The notes beneath the pieces were generated by a model. The model was not told the origin of the DNA, made no database searches, and worked only from the letters and a program-made list of their open reading frames with translations. From positions 2,294,001 through 2,358,000 of the forward strand of contig JAPEIS010000007.1 of the NCBI GenBank assembly GCA_029531795.1: 64,000 nucleotides of DNA. The letters run 5' to 3'. Numbering within the stretch: position 1 is the first letter of the stretch; every line of letters begins with the position of its first letter. The position numbers were made by a program, and so were the translations under genes. The stretch comes from Sclerotinia nivalis (Eukaryota > Ascomycota > Leotiomycetes > Helotiales > Sclerotiniaceae). This document shows, in pieces, positions 48,250-59,928 of the stretch.

Positions 48250-49778
48250 ATGAGCGCCTTTCAAAATGGAGGCATCGCATCGCGAGCCTTGGACGATGAC
48301 TCCGATATTGAGGAGGAGGCTCTTGCCAACGACTATAAGGAGCAGGTTCAATATGAGGGAATGGAAGAGTTGGAACAAGTCAACTCGATGAGCATGGCAC
48401 AACAGACGGATGATATTCAATCGAGGCTTGCTGCTGCTGCACAACCTTTGGACTTTTCTGCTCCTCTGGAAGTCAAGTTTGCGAGCTACGATAATTATTG
48501 TAGTTTGTTTCACTTTATTTTGAACTCCGACGGGCCAGTTGACCTCGAACCTCCATCTGTAAGCTCTTTGTTCATTCGTTGATGGTGTGATATGCTAATT
48601 ATACTTACAGTACTACTGGGCTTGGGATGTTATCGACGAATTTATCTACCAATTCAACTCTTTCTGTTCATACAGAAACCGCGTCGCGCGTCAAGGAACA
48701 AATGGGGAAGAAATTCAAATCCTCCGCGAAGCGCCAAACACATGGGGATGCTACAGCGTTCTCAACGTTTTATACTCTCTCATCCAGAGATCGCAGATCA
48801 ACGAGCAACTAGCTGCCATGAAGCGCAACGAAGAGCCTATGGCAGTCGCTGGTGATTATGGTTCAAAGTCCTTGTACAGAATGCTCGGATACTTCTCCAT
48901 CATTGGATTGTTGCGAGTTCACTGTCTTCTCGGTGATTTCAGTCTCGCTTTGAAAACCCTTGATGATATCGAGCTTAACAAGAAGGCTATGTTTGCACGT
49001 GTTATGGCCGCTCATTTCACTACCTATTACTACGTGGGATTCTCATACATGATGATGCGCAGATACGCAGATGCCATCCGCATGTTCAGCCACATCTTGA
49101 TCTACGTTTCAAGAACCAAGAATTTCCAAAAGAACGCACAGTATGACTCAATCTCAAAGAAGAACGATCAAATGTACGCTCTCATTGCCATCTGTGTCGC
49201 TTTCCACCCAACTCGCCTCGATGACACCATACACACTGCTCTCCGCGAGAAGTATGGTGATCAACTCCTAAAGCTTCAACGCGGTGGACCAGAATCTCTC
49301 CCAATCTTTGAAGAGCTATTCCGCTCCGCTTGCCCTAAATTCATCTCTCCTACTCCTCCCGACTTCGACAACCCAGAGCTGAACGTTGACCCTCTCGAGC
49401 ACCATCTATCTATCTTCATGGATGAGGTTAAGACAAATATGTGGAGCCCAACTGTGAAGTCTTATCTCCGATTATACACGACCATGGATTTAAAGAAGTT
49501 GGCCGGATTCTTAGAGGTTGAACCAGAGAAGTTGAGGGGATGGTTATTAGTCAACAAGCAACGCAGCAGACAAATCAGATGGACCGATAATGGATTGTTA
49601 GACGGAGAGGTAGTCAATTCTAATGATCTCGATTATGCTATGCAAGGGGTAAGTAAAAGCTGACATTTGATGTATAATTTGCTAATCACTTGTTTAGGAT
49701 CTTATCCATATTTCTGAAGTGAAGGTCGGCCGCAAGTTGGTGGATTGGTATCTCAGAAACCTTGCTCGCACATACTAA
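48250..49778 (+). CDS. Translation initiation factor eIF3 subunit l
   Basis: Component of the eIF3 complex, present in filamentous fungi, plants and animals but not budding yeast. Three exons, 48250-48558, 48611-49648 and 49698-49778 (475 residues). The N-terminus is acidic (DDDSDIEEEA). Family hallmarks include FASYDNYCSLFHFIL, YYWAWDVIDEFIYQFNSFC, NTWGCYSVLNVLYSLIQRS and the SLYRMLGYFSIIGLLRVHCLLGD helix pair. A PCI-type winged-helix region follows near the C-terminus (LRLYTTMDLKKLAGFLEVEPEKLRGWL), and the last exon gives ISEVKVGRKLVDWYLRNLARTY. Confidence 0.96.
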
Positions 49779-50376
49779 AACACCTTTCACGCTTTTCTCT
49801 TGACAATATTGCTTTCAACTCTATGGCATTGGTACGGCGTACTTGGGGGGGTGGAAAAGACAAATCTACGAAATGGTCTGTCAAAAATGGCATGAAGGCG
49901 AGGAGCCTCACGAGTAGAATAAAATAAATTATGAAGCAAAATCCATAGATACTCTCTGTACTGTTTAATTTTGAAACGACGTGCATGATTTACCACTCCC
50001 ACTGTATTGTAAGCATTCGCAAGGCTAAAAAGGAAGGCGCGGCTGTCTTGGCATTCAATATGTATCATAAAGGCTACCAATAACGTAACAAATTGCATAC
50101 ACAATCGTTGATTCATCCATAACTTTGCTTGGCTATCCAGAAACATTAAAACTTCACCATCTGGGCATGAATAATAAATCTCCAAATAATCCTAGTACGA
50201 CACCGCTGTTTCTCGCCTGAAGCTACCTAGGACGGACCATCCACTTTGACAAATCCCAAACCAACAATCTCAAGGTTCTTATGCTCACCTCATTCAGCAC
50301 AAAGTATTTGAAAAAATACAATAAAATCACTTCGAATAGACCAAATGTCTAATTTATAACTGAACAATAACCTACC
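49779..50376. other. Intergenic: eIF3l 3' end and stress-protein promoter
   Basis: 600 bp. A 132-codon minus-strand frame at 49787-50185 has no recognisable features. No gene is supported. Confidence 0.45.
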
Positions 50377-52146
50377 ATGTCAGCATCTACTTCCCCACAT
50401 GTTAAAAGTTCAGATTCGCCATCTCCAAAATCTCCTCTTTCACCCAATACTTCTGCACCATCGAATGCAGATTATTTTACTTCTCCAAAGCTTAGGTCTA
50501 TCACCGAACATGTCCAATATGATCATCCGCCTAGCCAACGGCTAAACTCAATGTCAAGCATATCTTTCAGAGGAAGTTCGAAAGGATCGCGGCCCTCAAA
50601 AGAAGGAAATGGTAAAGGGAAGCCTTTGACCCGTCCTCGCCTCAGAGGCTCGAGTCCGCCTCCTCCACCGTAAGTTCTTTGTCAGATTTCCTATACTCTA
50701 TGTAACAATGGTTTGGTACGCCGCAAGGCAGGAAGAAGATGTACCATCAAATAAGTACTTTGTGACATCTCAAGCTTTCCTTCCCGGATCCTGGCGGCCG
50801 AAATCTGGGGGCGGGTGATCAACCCCACTTGGCTTCTATATCGCGCAAAGAAAGCTCTCAATGGTTGATTAGGACCATTCTTACATTACTACCTTAATAT
50901 TTCTTTGCATTACTTGAATCTAACGCTAATGGCTCCTTTAAATAGAAAGTTTCAAGGAAAAGTCTCCTTCGACAGCATTGGATCACTATCAGAGCCCACG
51001 GAGAGGAATACTAGAAGCTACACACAAAACTCTAAACATGAGGGATATCAGTACAAACGATCCTCCAGGACTTTTATGGTCGGCATAGATGAAAATTCGT
51101 ATTCGGATATTGCTTTACAGTGGATGCTAGAGGAGCTTGTTGATGATGGGGACCAAATTATCTGTTTAAGGGTTGTTGATAAAGACTCGAAAATGATCAC
51201 TGACAGAGCCCTGGAGATCAAGCAATATCAGCAGGAGGCAAGAGAGCTACTGGATGCTATACAGAAAAAGAATGATGATAATAGAGCTGTTAGTATTGTA
51301 CTGGAGTATGCCATAGGAAAAGTCCATACCACATTTCAGAAAATGGTATGTTTGTACTATTCAATCGTTCGCGGAAGCTTGATGCCACTTACTAACAAGC
51401 TGCCTGTCCAGATTCAAATCTACGAACCTGCAATGCTTATCGTCGGAACTCGAGGGCGAAGTCTCGGTGGTTTTCAGGGGTTGGTAGGAAATAGAAATTC
51501 ATTCTCGAAATGGTGCTTGCAGTATTCGCCTATACCTGTTGTTGTCGTAAGACCTACGGAGAAGAGGTTAAAGAAGAAACAAAAAAGAGATGCAGATCCT
51601 GCACGTCAAAGTTACAGTCGTATCTTACAAGAGAGTGGAGTGAATGGCCATGAAACATCAATCGTTGCAAGCAATCTCGAGAGCGCGACCGGCCCTCTTA
51701 TTGAGGCGCATGCGGTAGCAGCAGCTCTCGGTTTACCGGCGGAGTTTGATCCTACATTGACGCCATTTACTCTTGAGGGTAGTCGACCTCTCAAAAAAAT
51801 AGATTCCGGCAAAAGCGAAGCAACAAGCTGTACCAGTGGATTCGATTCTCGACCTCAAAGTCCAGAGATGCTTGTGAAGAGTCCTAGTTCTGTACAGCTT
51901 GACAGTCCTATCATGAGCGGTGATGATTACAGTGATGGAGAAGGGGACGATGATGAAGGAGAATTCGAGGCCGTATCGGGACACATGCTACTTAGCAACG
52001 ATAATATAACTCGGCCAAACCCAGAAATCGAAAAGAAGAAGAAGCTTCATGAGATGGAGCTCGAAGAAGCAAAAGCTCTAGGTAGAAAATCATCTACTGG
52101 CTCTACTGAAAGCGTTGATCCAGAGGGTGGAGGAGAGAGTAGTTGA
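50377..52146 (+). CDS. Universal stress protein (UspA-domain) family protein
   Basis: Three exons, 50377-50669, 50946-51345 and 51412-52146 (475 residues). The N-terminal 100 residues are Ser/Pro-rich and end in a poly-Pro run at the first intron. The Usp domain occupies about 125-290: RTFMVGIDENSYSDIALQWMLEELVDDGDQIICLRV at the start, and the nucleotide-binding loop GTRGRSLGGFQGLVGNRNS followed by PVVVVRP at the end. The C-terminal half is acidic and Ser-rich. The first intron is 276 nt, long for this window. The second (51346-51411, 66 nt) is stop-free and in frame, so an unspliced version would encode 22 extra residues inside the Usp domain. The role is probably in stress response; the ligand is unknown. 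Confidence 0.88.
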
Positions 52147-52291
52147 CTAGCCGGCCCGGGCGAAACTTTATACGGAATATCCAATGGCGAATACCACTCT
52201 TACGAGAATGCTCTGTTATTGATACCTTCCTTCATTTAGCTTATTTTATTTTGCTATTTTGGAATTGCCTGCACCCGGGCCAGGCTTATAT

Positions 52292-52378
52292 GGAGGGGAG
52301 AAGGGGAGAAGGGGAGAAGGGGAGAAGGGGGGAAGGGGGGAAGGGGAGGAGGGGGGAAGGGGAGGAGGGGAGGAGGGG
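52292..52378 (+). repeat. Uninterrupted 87-nt polypurine G-rich tract
   Basis: Variants of GGGGAGAA and GGGGAGGA repeat without a single pyrimidine from 52292 to 52378. The many G4 runs make the plus strand able to form G-quadruplexes, and the mirror-like purine tract could form triplex DNA. It is in the 3' region of the stress-protein gene. Confidence 0.9.
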
Positions 52379-53572
52379 TAATAGGAGGGCGGGAGGTAGG
52401 AGGGCGGGATGAATGAACTCTTACGAATGATACGACTGCTATGATTAATGATGACCAAGATATAAGGTTAAACTCGGTATGGAAATGGGCACAAGGCGGC
52501 ATCGATGCTACGGTACATGCAATTGCGAGATCGCACAGCGGGATATGACATAACAGGAAGGACACATCAATAGGGGTACTTAGTCTTTTTCTAATTCAGG
52601 CGAACATCTTAAGGTTATGGGCCGAGCCCTTACAATGGTTTCCCTGTGCGCTTCAAAATATTGTGAAAGCGAAGCCGTTCTGTCTAACGAGTATTTTGAC
52701 TTCTGTATTTGGGGAGGATGGAATGACCTATAAGTTTTTGGCGCCTCATTCTCATTGCACTATTCAATTTGCGAACTTGGCTTCAACAATTACCATGACA
52801 CTCCTCAATATTTGAGTTGGTCTTGACATTGAGATGGTATCTATGCCTTCAGTCTTGCCACTGTATGAAAGTGAATTCTAGCTATAGTAGGCTATATCAT
52901 CGATAGTGTCGAACCAAGTACTTTTATGAGTGTGGGTAGATAGCAACGCCTCTAACGTCTCGAACGCCGTGAACATCATAGTATTAGCATTCCCTTTCTC
53001 TCTAGGTAGCTACGTTGTCTACTACTTCTACCGGCTTTTTATTGCAATGCTTTGATTGTATTTATGTCTTTTCTTATAGCCTCCAGTGTGTTGCTCTAAT
53101 ACTGATATTTTTGTCCTGCTACAAAATGCTTGTATGTGCAGACTTTCTAGTGGTATTTACGGGTTATTGCCAAACCTTTTCGGATCATACTCACGGAGGG
53201 ATCTATACGTACACAGGTATGATCTAACTGAGAGTATGGTATAAAGAAGTGATCCAAACGCTCCTAAATCCTAAACGAAGTACATTCTCCAAACTTGCTT
53301 TTGACGCATGCCTTATGTTTGCTTGACTGTGATGTCTCTACTCCAAACCTTCCGTTTCACACTTCTTCTCAATTTCATATACCTTAACTTGTAGCACAAT
53401 CTCTCACTACAAATACAAAATATATCAATCATCCCACCAACCCCATAATTTAAATCCCACATTCGGACACATACACATATATTCACCAACTAGCCCCTCC
53501 ACCAAAAACAGCAAACAAACAACCTAACCGAACAACAACACAACCCACAGTAATTCGCCACCCCCCATCCAA

Positions 53573-53624
53573 GAAACAAACAAACAAACAAACAAACAAA
53601 CAAACAAACAAACAAATAAACAGC
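53573..53624 (+). repeat. AAAC tetranucleotide microsatellite
   Basis: About 12 units of AAAC/CAAA with one late variant (AAAT). Likely length-polymorphic. Confidence 0.95.
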
Positions 53625-53703
53625 CATAGTGGTTCAGTTCCTGCGGTAATGCACTGTATATTCACATACTACATTCCCTCAAACGGTATGGCATCTCTGT
53701 TAA

Positions 53704-53725
53704 CATATATATATATATATATATA
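53704..53725. repeat. TA dinucleotide repeat
   Basis: About ten uninterrupted TA units; likely polymorphic. Confidence 0.9.
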
Positions 53726-54391
53726 CTTTAAAGCGATTGTCTTGTTGAAGAATGAATAAGGCGAAGAATCAGTTTGCCAGGTTGGGATTGGAGGGTCTTG
53801 ATGATTTTGTTATATAGAGCGTCCTTGATGTTTTTTGGAGAGGGTAGATCAAGAGGGTTTGGGCTGCTGGGGGTGCGGTGGGTTGGTTGTTGGTGGATGT
53901 GTGAGGTGAGAGGTTTGGAGGTAGGAGATTGGGTGATTTATAGATTGGGTGGTTTGTATGTGAGAATCTCGGTCCTTATATGGCTATAGAAGCTTAAAAG
54001 GGTGGTAGGTTGCTAGAAGGAGGCGCTGTATTGCGCTCTGCTATTGGTAGGATAAATTATAAAGGTGCGACAATGGCTATCTGAAAGTATTGATTCAGTC
54101 TCGCAAGGGATTTCGTTTTTCATAAAAGTCTCCGATTGATGAGCATCGAAGTCACACAGTCAATTCATTCACATAAACCATCCTGGAGTTTCTCAAGCTT
54201 CTCTTGAGAGAATCTTGAAAGGTATTGAAGAATATAAACATCTAATCTATCTACGTCATCCATCCAAACCAATCCATATCCCCATTTATATCTAGAAATC
54301 TCCTCCCTCATAACCAATTAACTCCTATCACGGATATAATCCGATACTAATCACCACCAACCAAAGCCGCCCATGATTATAGCCTTCGCAA

Positions 54392-56367
54392 TCACGATCT
54401 TCTCCCTAAGCTCCTCCCAGCAGAACTGACAGTCCTGGTACTCTCCCTCCTCTCCTCCCCACCAATCGCCTCCCCAATGCCTCCCGCCACGCTCTTCGGA
54501 AACGCCATTTCGGGCATCTCCCACGTCCTCTCTCCATGACCATTCCCACTCGGAATCCCTATATTCTCATCTTTCCTCGCCGTCACCACATCATGACTCT
54601 TCGTGCTCTTGTGACTTTTCGCCACGCTTCCCCTCGTTTTATGTCCCCTCACACTATCAACCTTGCTTCCCACCTCCTCAGCATCGAAATCCCATTCCCT
54701 CCAAAAATCTCGCTTTCCCCTCGTGGCTCTGCGCACCCAGCCGGGTAATAAACCCCCTCGCACTTTGTATGTCCAGTAATCCTTCAATTCATAGTCGTGC
54801 GGCATGATTCTTCCTCCTGACATCTTTGCCAAGGCCCACGCTGAAGTATTGAGGAGCGTATATGTGACAATTCCCGTGATCAGTCCGTAGGCAATCGAAT
54901 ACGTAAAAGGCATGATGGCTAGCGTCAAGAAAGCCGGGATAGAATCGCCCAGGTATCGCCAATTAATTTCTGTGCACGCGCGCGCCATCATCGCGCCAAC
55001 GAGGATGAGGGTGCAGCCGGTTGCCCAGGGAGGGATGCTAGCGAAGATCGGGGCAAAGAACAGACTGATGAAGAAACAAAAACCGGTAGTGACGGCCGTG
55101 AGACCTGTTACTCCACCTTCTGAGATCCCGGCGCCAGATTCAATAAATGCAGTGACGGGCGGAGAGCCCATGAAGGAGCCAAGAGATATTCCAAAGGCGT
55201 CGACTAGGTAGGCCACGGCACTGCCTTCAAAATCTTGTGTATCTTCATCGATAGCTCCACAGAAACGCGCCATCGAATATAATGTACCCGTGCAATCAAG
55301 GATATCGACGTAAAGAAAGGTTATAAGCGCGGATGCGAATTGCCCTGCCCCAGCTCCTGTGATATTCCAATCCTGCGCAGCAAGCACTCGAGAAATGGGA
55401 TGAAAAGTGACGACTTTTTTGAAAAACTCAAAAGCCGCATCGCCGGAAACGGTGGGAGGAAAATAGGTAACGGAAGTATTGCGCGGCCATGAAACGACGG
55501 AGACGAGGAGGATTCCTGCGATGATGGCACCTTTAACGCGGTACATCATAAGGAACGCCGTGAACATTCCCCCACCGAAAATACCAAGCCACATAGTCGG
55601 ACTTCGCATTTTACCCGACGTGCATGTTCCGTCTGGGGCAATGAGTTCAGGTACACAACCTGTTACTTGGAGAGGTACATCGGCATTACTGCCTGTGATA
55701 GCACCGATTCCCGCACTGTAAGTGAGTCCAATGAGAGCGAGGTAGAGTCCGATACCTGCACCGCTGGCGATCTTCAAGCTTCGAGGTATTGCGCGAGCAA
55801 GCCATTGCCTCAGCCCGAGTATTGAAAGTGCAACAAAGAGGAGTCCTTCAATGAAGACAGCTGTTAATGCTAGTCTGTATGAGACGGGTCCTTGACCATG
55901 TATTCCGACGACTTGGTAAGCAAAATATGCATTAAGCCCCATGCCTGGAGCTAGAGCTATAGGCATATTTGCAAAGACCCCCATGCAAAAGCTCGTTAGA
56001 GCAGATATAGCTGCCGTACCTGTAACCAGATCTTGATTGACCTCCTGAACACATATCTGGTAACTAGGATCCGTTGAACTGTCTAGGCAAAATGGATCCG
56101 TGGAATCAGGAGGATAATGGCATATACATGTTCCTCCAGTAGCTTGGGAGGTGTCAGCGAAGTTATTAAAATATGTTTCTAAAACTTACCTGATACGATG
56201 GAAGCATTGACTGAGATGATATACGCCATAGCAAAAAAAGTGGCGAGACCAGCTCTCACTTCTGTCAGAAACCTGGAGCCTTTTCTCTCGTATCTATGCC
56301 CAGAAAATTCCAACCTGAATCGTCTTCCAACAGGGCTCTTCGCCACGGCCGTATTCGTCTTCTCCAC
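54392..56367 (-). CDS. AzgA-like purine (hypoxanthine/adenine/guanine) permease
   Basis: Plasma-membrane proton-coupled purine transporter of the AzgA branch of the xanthine/uracil permease superfamily. Two exons, 56190-56367 and 54392-56142 (642 residues). Features: N-terminal FLTEVRAGLATFFAMAYIISVNASI, a loop rich in Cys and Pro after the first membrane segment, FANMPIALAPGMGLNAYFAY (family signature), then repeated hydrophobic segments for about 12-14 spans, with the conserved DILDCTGTLYSMARFCGAID region and FMGSPPVTAFIESGAGISEGGVTGLTAV, which contributes to the substrate site. The C-terminal 130 residues are hydrophilic, with Ser/Lys/Arg and a Gly-rich end. Both motif blocks are textbook AzgA. 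Confidence 0.93.
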
Positions 56368-59300
56368 CTAAATTCCAATAAGCATTAGAATCGTCAAAAG
56401 ACCGTTAACTATAGTTACCCAACCCATGATGGAAAATTGTATATTCTATCATGCAATGAAGTTGGTGGTCCTCTCTTGAATAAAATGTATTGTGATGTGA
56501 GTCCTTTTATATGGTCGATGCTATATACATGGCAACAGATGATTGTAAGAGTTAAGTATTTATTATTGATCAACCAGGTAAGATTGTCCAATTATTGTCC
56601 GACTTCACTGACAAACTCGGCCAAGGTAGAATGAATATGAATTTTTGTTGTGTTTGAGATATGCCCAAAAGTTAATAAATCCGATTGCTCCAACATTCAT
56701 CCGTTATAGACATGAAACGCAAGATATAAAGGTTCCAGAGAATTACGAAGTTAACTCCGTCAAGACTCTAATACGAGAGGCGTTTGGATTGCATAAACTG
56801 ATCGAAAGCGCTGTGAGAAACGGGTTGCGACCGAAAGCGCGGGATCAAATTTTGGAGACTCTTTGAGCCAAAAGGAAGAAAAGATAAAAATACGATGAAG
56901 GCAAAGTATAGATGGCGGAAATAGTAACAGAGCATATGGATGGCACATGCCCGGTAGTCACTGCAGCCGTGTGTAACGTGTAGCATGACAGAATCAGTCA
57001 AACAACCTGGATCGATCTGAACTCCCAGATTAATGGGCGTAGTTAGGGTGGCTCAACGTTTGAAAGGCTTGATTAATCTTGCTACCCCTACACCTTTATC
57101 TAAGGTTATTTTCCCCGAGTATTTAATAATGAATTTGTCCAATGATGACTGGGCGCAAGACTAAGCTTCTATCAATCCGCCCCAGTATCTTTGCAGCACC
57201 TTGCTCGATATATTCGTTCTCAAATCGGGACAAGAACCCACTTGGGAATCAAGTCCGCCAGATTCGGGATACACTACCGAGGGGAGCAGCTCGGCGTTGC
57301 CCACATTATCTGATACATTAGAAGTAATTTGTACAGAATTCAGTTTGACTCGCTATGATCAGACGTAGATAAGTCCGCCTATGTCCAGTAGGAACATGAA
57401 TATCTCTCTCATGTTACAAGTGATGAATTCCAAATACTCCTAATTGCCGAGCTGATCAGAACATTAGAAGAGACTTAATTTTTTTGGAACGGAAAATTAC
57501 CGGACAATACCGATATGTACTGGATGTTTTACCAGGAATGTTGCGAAATGAAATTAGCCATCGCGTCTTGAGCCAGTCCAAAAAAATTCTTGATGTTGCC
57601 AATCATCCAAGGACTGATAACGACCAGAATTACCATTCGTCGGTATCCTATCCAACGAAATTTCATCGAATTCCAAATTGCTCAAGTCTTCAAGTCTGTC
57701 TGCATTGAAAAATCCAAACCTGATTCTAAGAATGTGTTTCGTTCTTGGGGCTACAAATTCTGAGACAGCCAAACACTCATTTCTCCTGGCTGTTGTGCGA
57801 GTAATCTTGTGCCACTTTGCTTTCTTGGATTATTGATACATATTTTCCTCATCCCCAATCTTTCAAACCTCCGTTGTCATGATGGCAACGACTTCTGCAG
57901 TGTTTTCTCCTCGTAACACAATACCGGCCGCTGTGGTCAGCGAAGCTGCAGCTACTTCTTAGCTGGGATTGTTCAGCTTGATTTTAGCCAGTAGTTTCAC
58001 ATTTTTGCGCATCGTGAATCATGAATCCGTGATATCATTCTTACATTTTGATCCTCGGTTAGTTATCCAAGCTTGACTGAAGAAGGCGATTGTGGTGTGT
58101 AAAGGCCAGCTTAATTGCATTTTCGAGTCAATTTTGAGCCTCTGAGTTCGTTTGCCAGCCGACGAAGTACACCCAATCATAGAAAATGGTTCTACAAAGT
58201 TGTAAATTACCTTACAGAGTTAGCGATTCTAAACAATTAGTTGAATGGTCCGATATTGAAGAAGCAGAGAAGCCTTACGGATGCAACATTGACAAACGGG
58301 TACTCACTGCTTTTGTCGTAACACTTTACTGAGAAAGAGGCAATAAAGCAACCAACTTAACTTCTAACCTTACCAGATTTCCCTTAGACATGATATACGT
58401 GCATTGATGTATGTACATGTATGCGCTATGCTGTACAGCCGGTGGGGATTTAGTTTATGCTGTGGAATTGGGGTTTTGTATGAACCACACTGGCACGTTT
58501 TCTGGGGTTAGCTTGTAGAGAGCAGTTCTCTCCAAATGCGATGAGAGCCAGTTATTATTCATATCCTAGAGAATTCTGTTGCTGAAATATCCACAAAAGC
58601 TGGTGTATTATTGTTTCTTACCTCCAGAGCTTTAAAAAAAATATTTGAGTTGAGATTGGATATTGAAGATCGGACCATATATCATCCGAAGCGTACAGCC
58701 GATTTTTGGTCAATGATGGCTTGGCTGTTGAAGACGAACAGCTGGAGAAAATATCGAATGTGGAAAGAATAAACCCGATAATAAGTTTCTATCAATCGAA
58801 GTGATGATAGAATGGGACGAACATACATCGAACGAGATTCTGGCATGTGCCAAAAAGGGAAAACCAGCGTCTTACACTGTAATCGGTGAAGACTTGTGTT
58901 AAATGAGGCTCATAATCTTGATCTTCTGATGGTTGATAATTGTCAGCTTGGTCATACATCAATTTTGAATTGCGCAATCTACTCATAGGAAATGAGACAG
59001 AACCAGGCAATACTAGACTAAATCGTTCGAAGTATCCACCTAGTAGCTTATCAGACATAGTGCTTGCTATTTCCTTAGCATGGTACGGAAAGCTACATCG
59101 AGCGGGAGGAAGATAATATCACGCAGTGAGGGGAGCCGAAAATAGGTATATAAGCTCCCGCACATGTGATATCATATTGTACAACACCAGTTCTGACAGT
59201 ATGAAAAGCGGGGCATGAAGGCGATTATCTTCCGGTGCGGGACTTAACAGTCGCATGGCAGTGGCACTTAGCATTGCTTTGGTCGAGATACATATTAGGA

Positions 59301-59928
59301 TGACTGCGGTGTTGCGACCAAGTCCGTTCTGGGAATAGAATCTCAGAGATCATCACCATGTCTCGACATAAGACCATGCTGTGTGCTCCACTTGAAACGG
59401 AATTGAAGTGTCCAAGGAAAGGTATCTGAACTTTTGATTTGAAATCACAATGAGGTGCAGTCATGGTACTGAATTTTCCGAAGTAACAGACCAGATCTAA
59501 GCTTTGAATGTTCGAAAAGCCATAATCTCCAAGCATGTTTTATTTACTTGTTATTCTAGATATATTCAATCTTTCAAACGAATTGGAAAATTAAAACCTC
59601 TCATTGCAGGTCTCCTATCTGGTCTACTAGGTGGCCGACTTCATTGTGGTCTTGAAGAAACGAGAAGGATGCCCCCAGAATAGAGTAAAAATGGCTTAAG
59701 ATGATCGGGATAAACAATTGAGTTGGAACGAGGTCAGAACCAATGCCTGAGAGGATATGTGCAGCAGGGTATGAACGGGTCATTTGAAGTTCTATACAAC
59801 GAAAATATAAACATACACATTGTGGATACGTGCATTAATTCATTCCCAAAGCTTTTAATGCCGCCAATGCACCATGCCCAATTCCATAAATTCCAAAACG
59901 CCCATTCCCTTGGAATGTTCTCTTTTAT
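56368..59928. other. Large gene-poor region
   Basis: 3.6 kb without a supported gene. Several open frames of 60-103 codons occur (for example 56645-56866 plus; 58792-59058 and 59225-59536 minus) with ordinary composition but no recognisable domains, starts or linked exons. They could be remnants or lineage-specific small genes. A frame at about 57880-57960, minus strand, gives GIVLRGENTAEVV, which resembles the Sm-fold motif 2, but nothing supporting it lies nearby. Confidence 0.45.

Larger units (their letters stand above)
52147..54391. other. Repeat-containing intergenic region
   Basis: 2.2 kb between convergent genes. It holds a polypurine tract (52292-52378), an AAAC microsatellite (53573-53624), and a TA dinucleotide run (53704-53725). 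No recognisable gene is present; small frames across the repeats are low-complexity artefacts. Confidence 0.55.

Noticed and set aside
53483..53665. 60-codon minus-strand frame across the AAAC repeat
   Set aside because: Translation of a microsatellite (repeated CLFV), not a gene.
57880..57960. Minus-strand GIVLRGENTAEVV resembling the Sm motif 2
   Set aside because: Only one short motif; no Sm motif 1, no linked exons and stop codons nearby. Likely chance.
58792..59536. Two minus-strand frames of 88 and 103 codons
   Set aside because: No recognised domain, no convincing splice link between them; kept only as a note in the intergenic entry.
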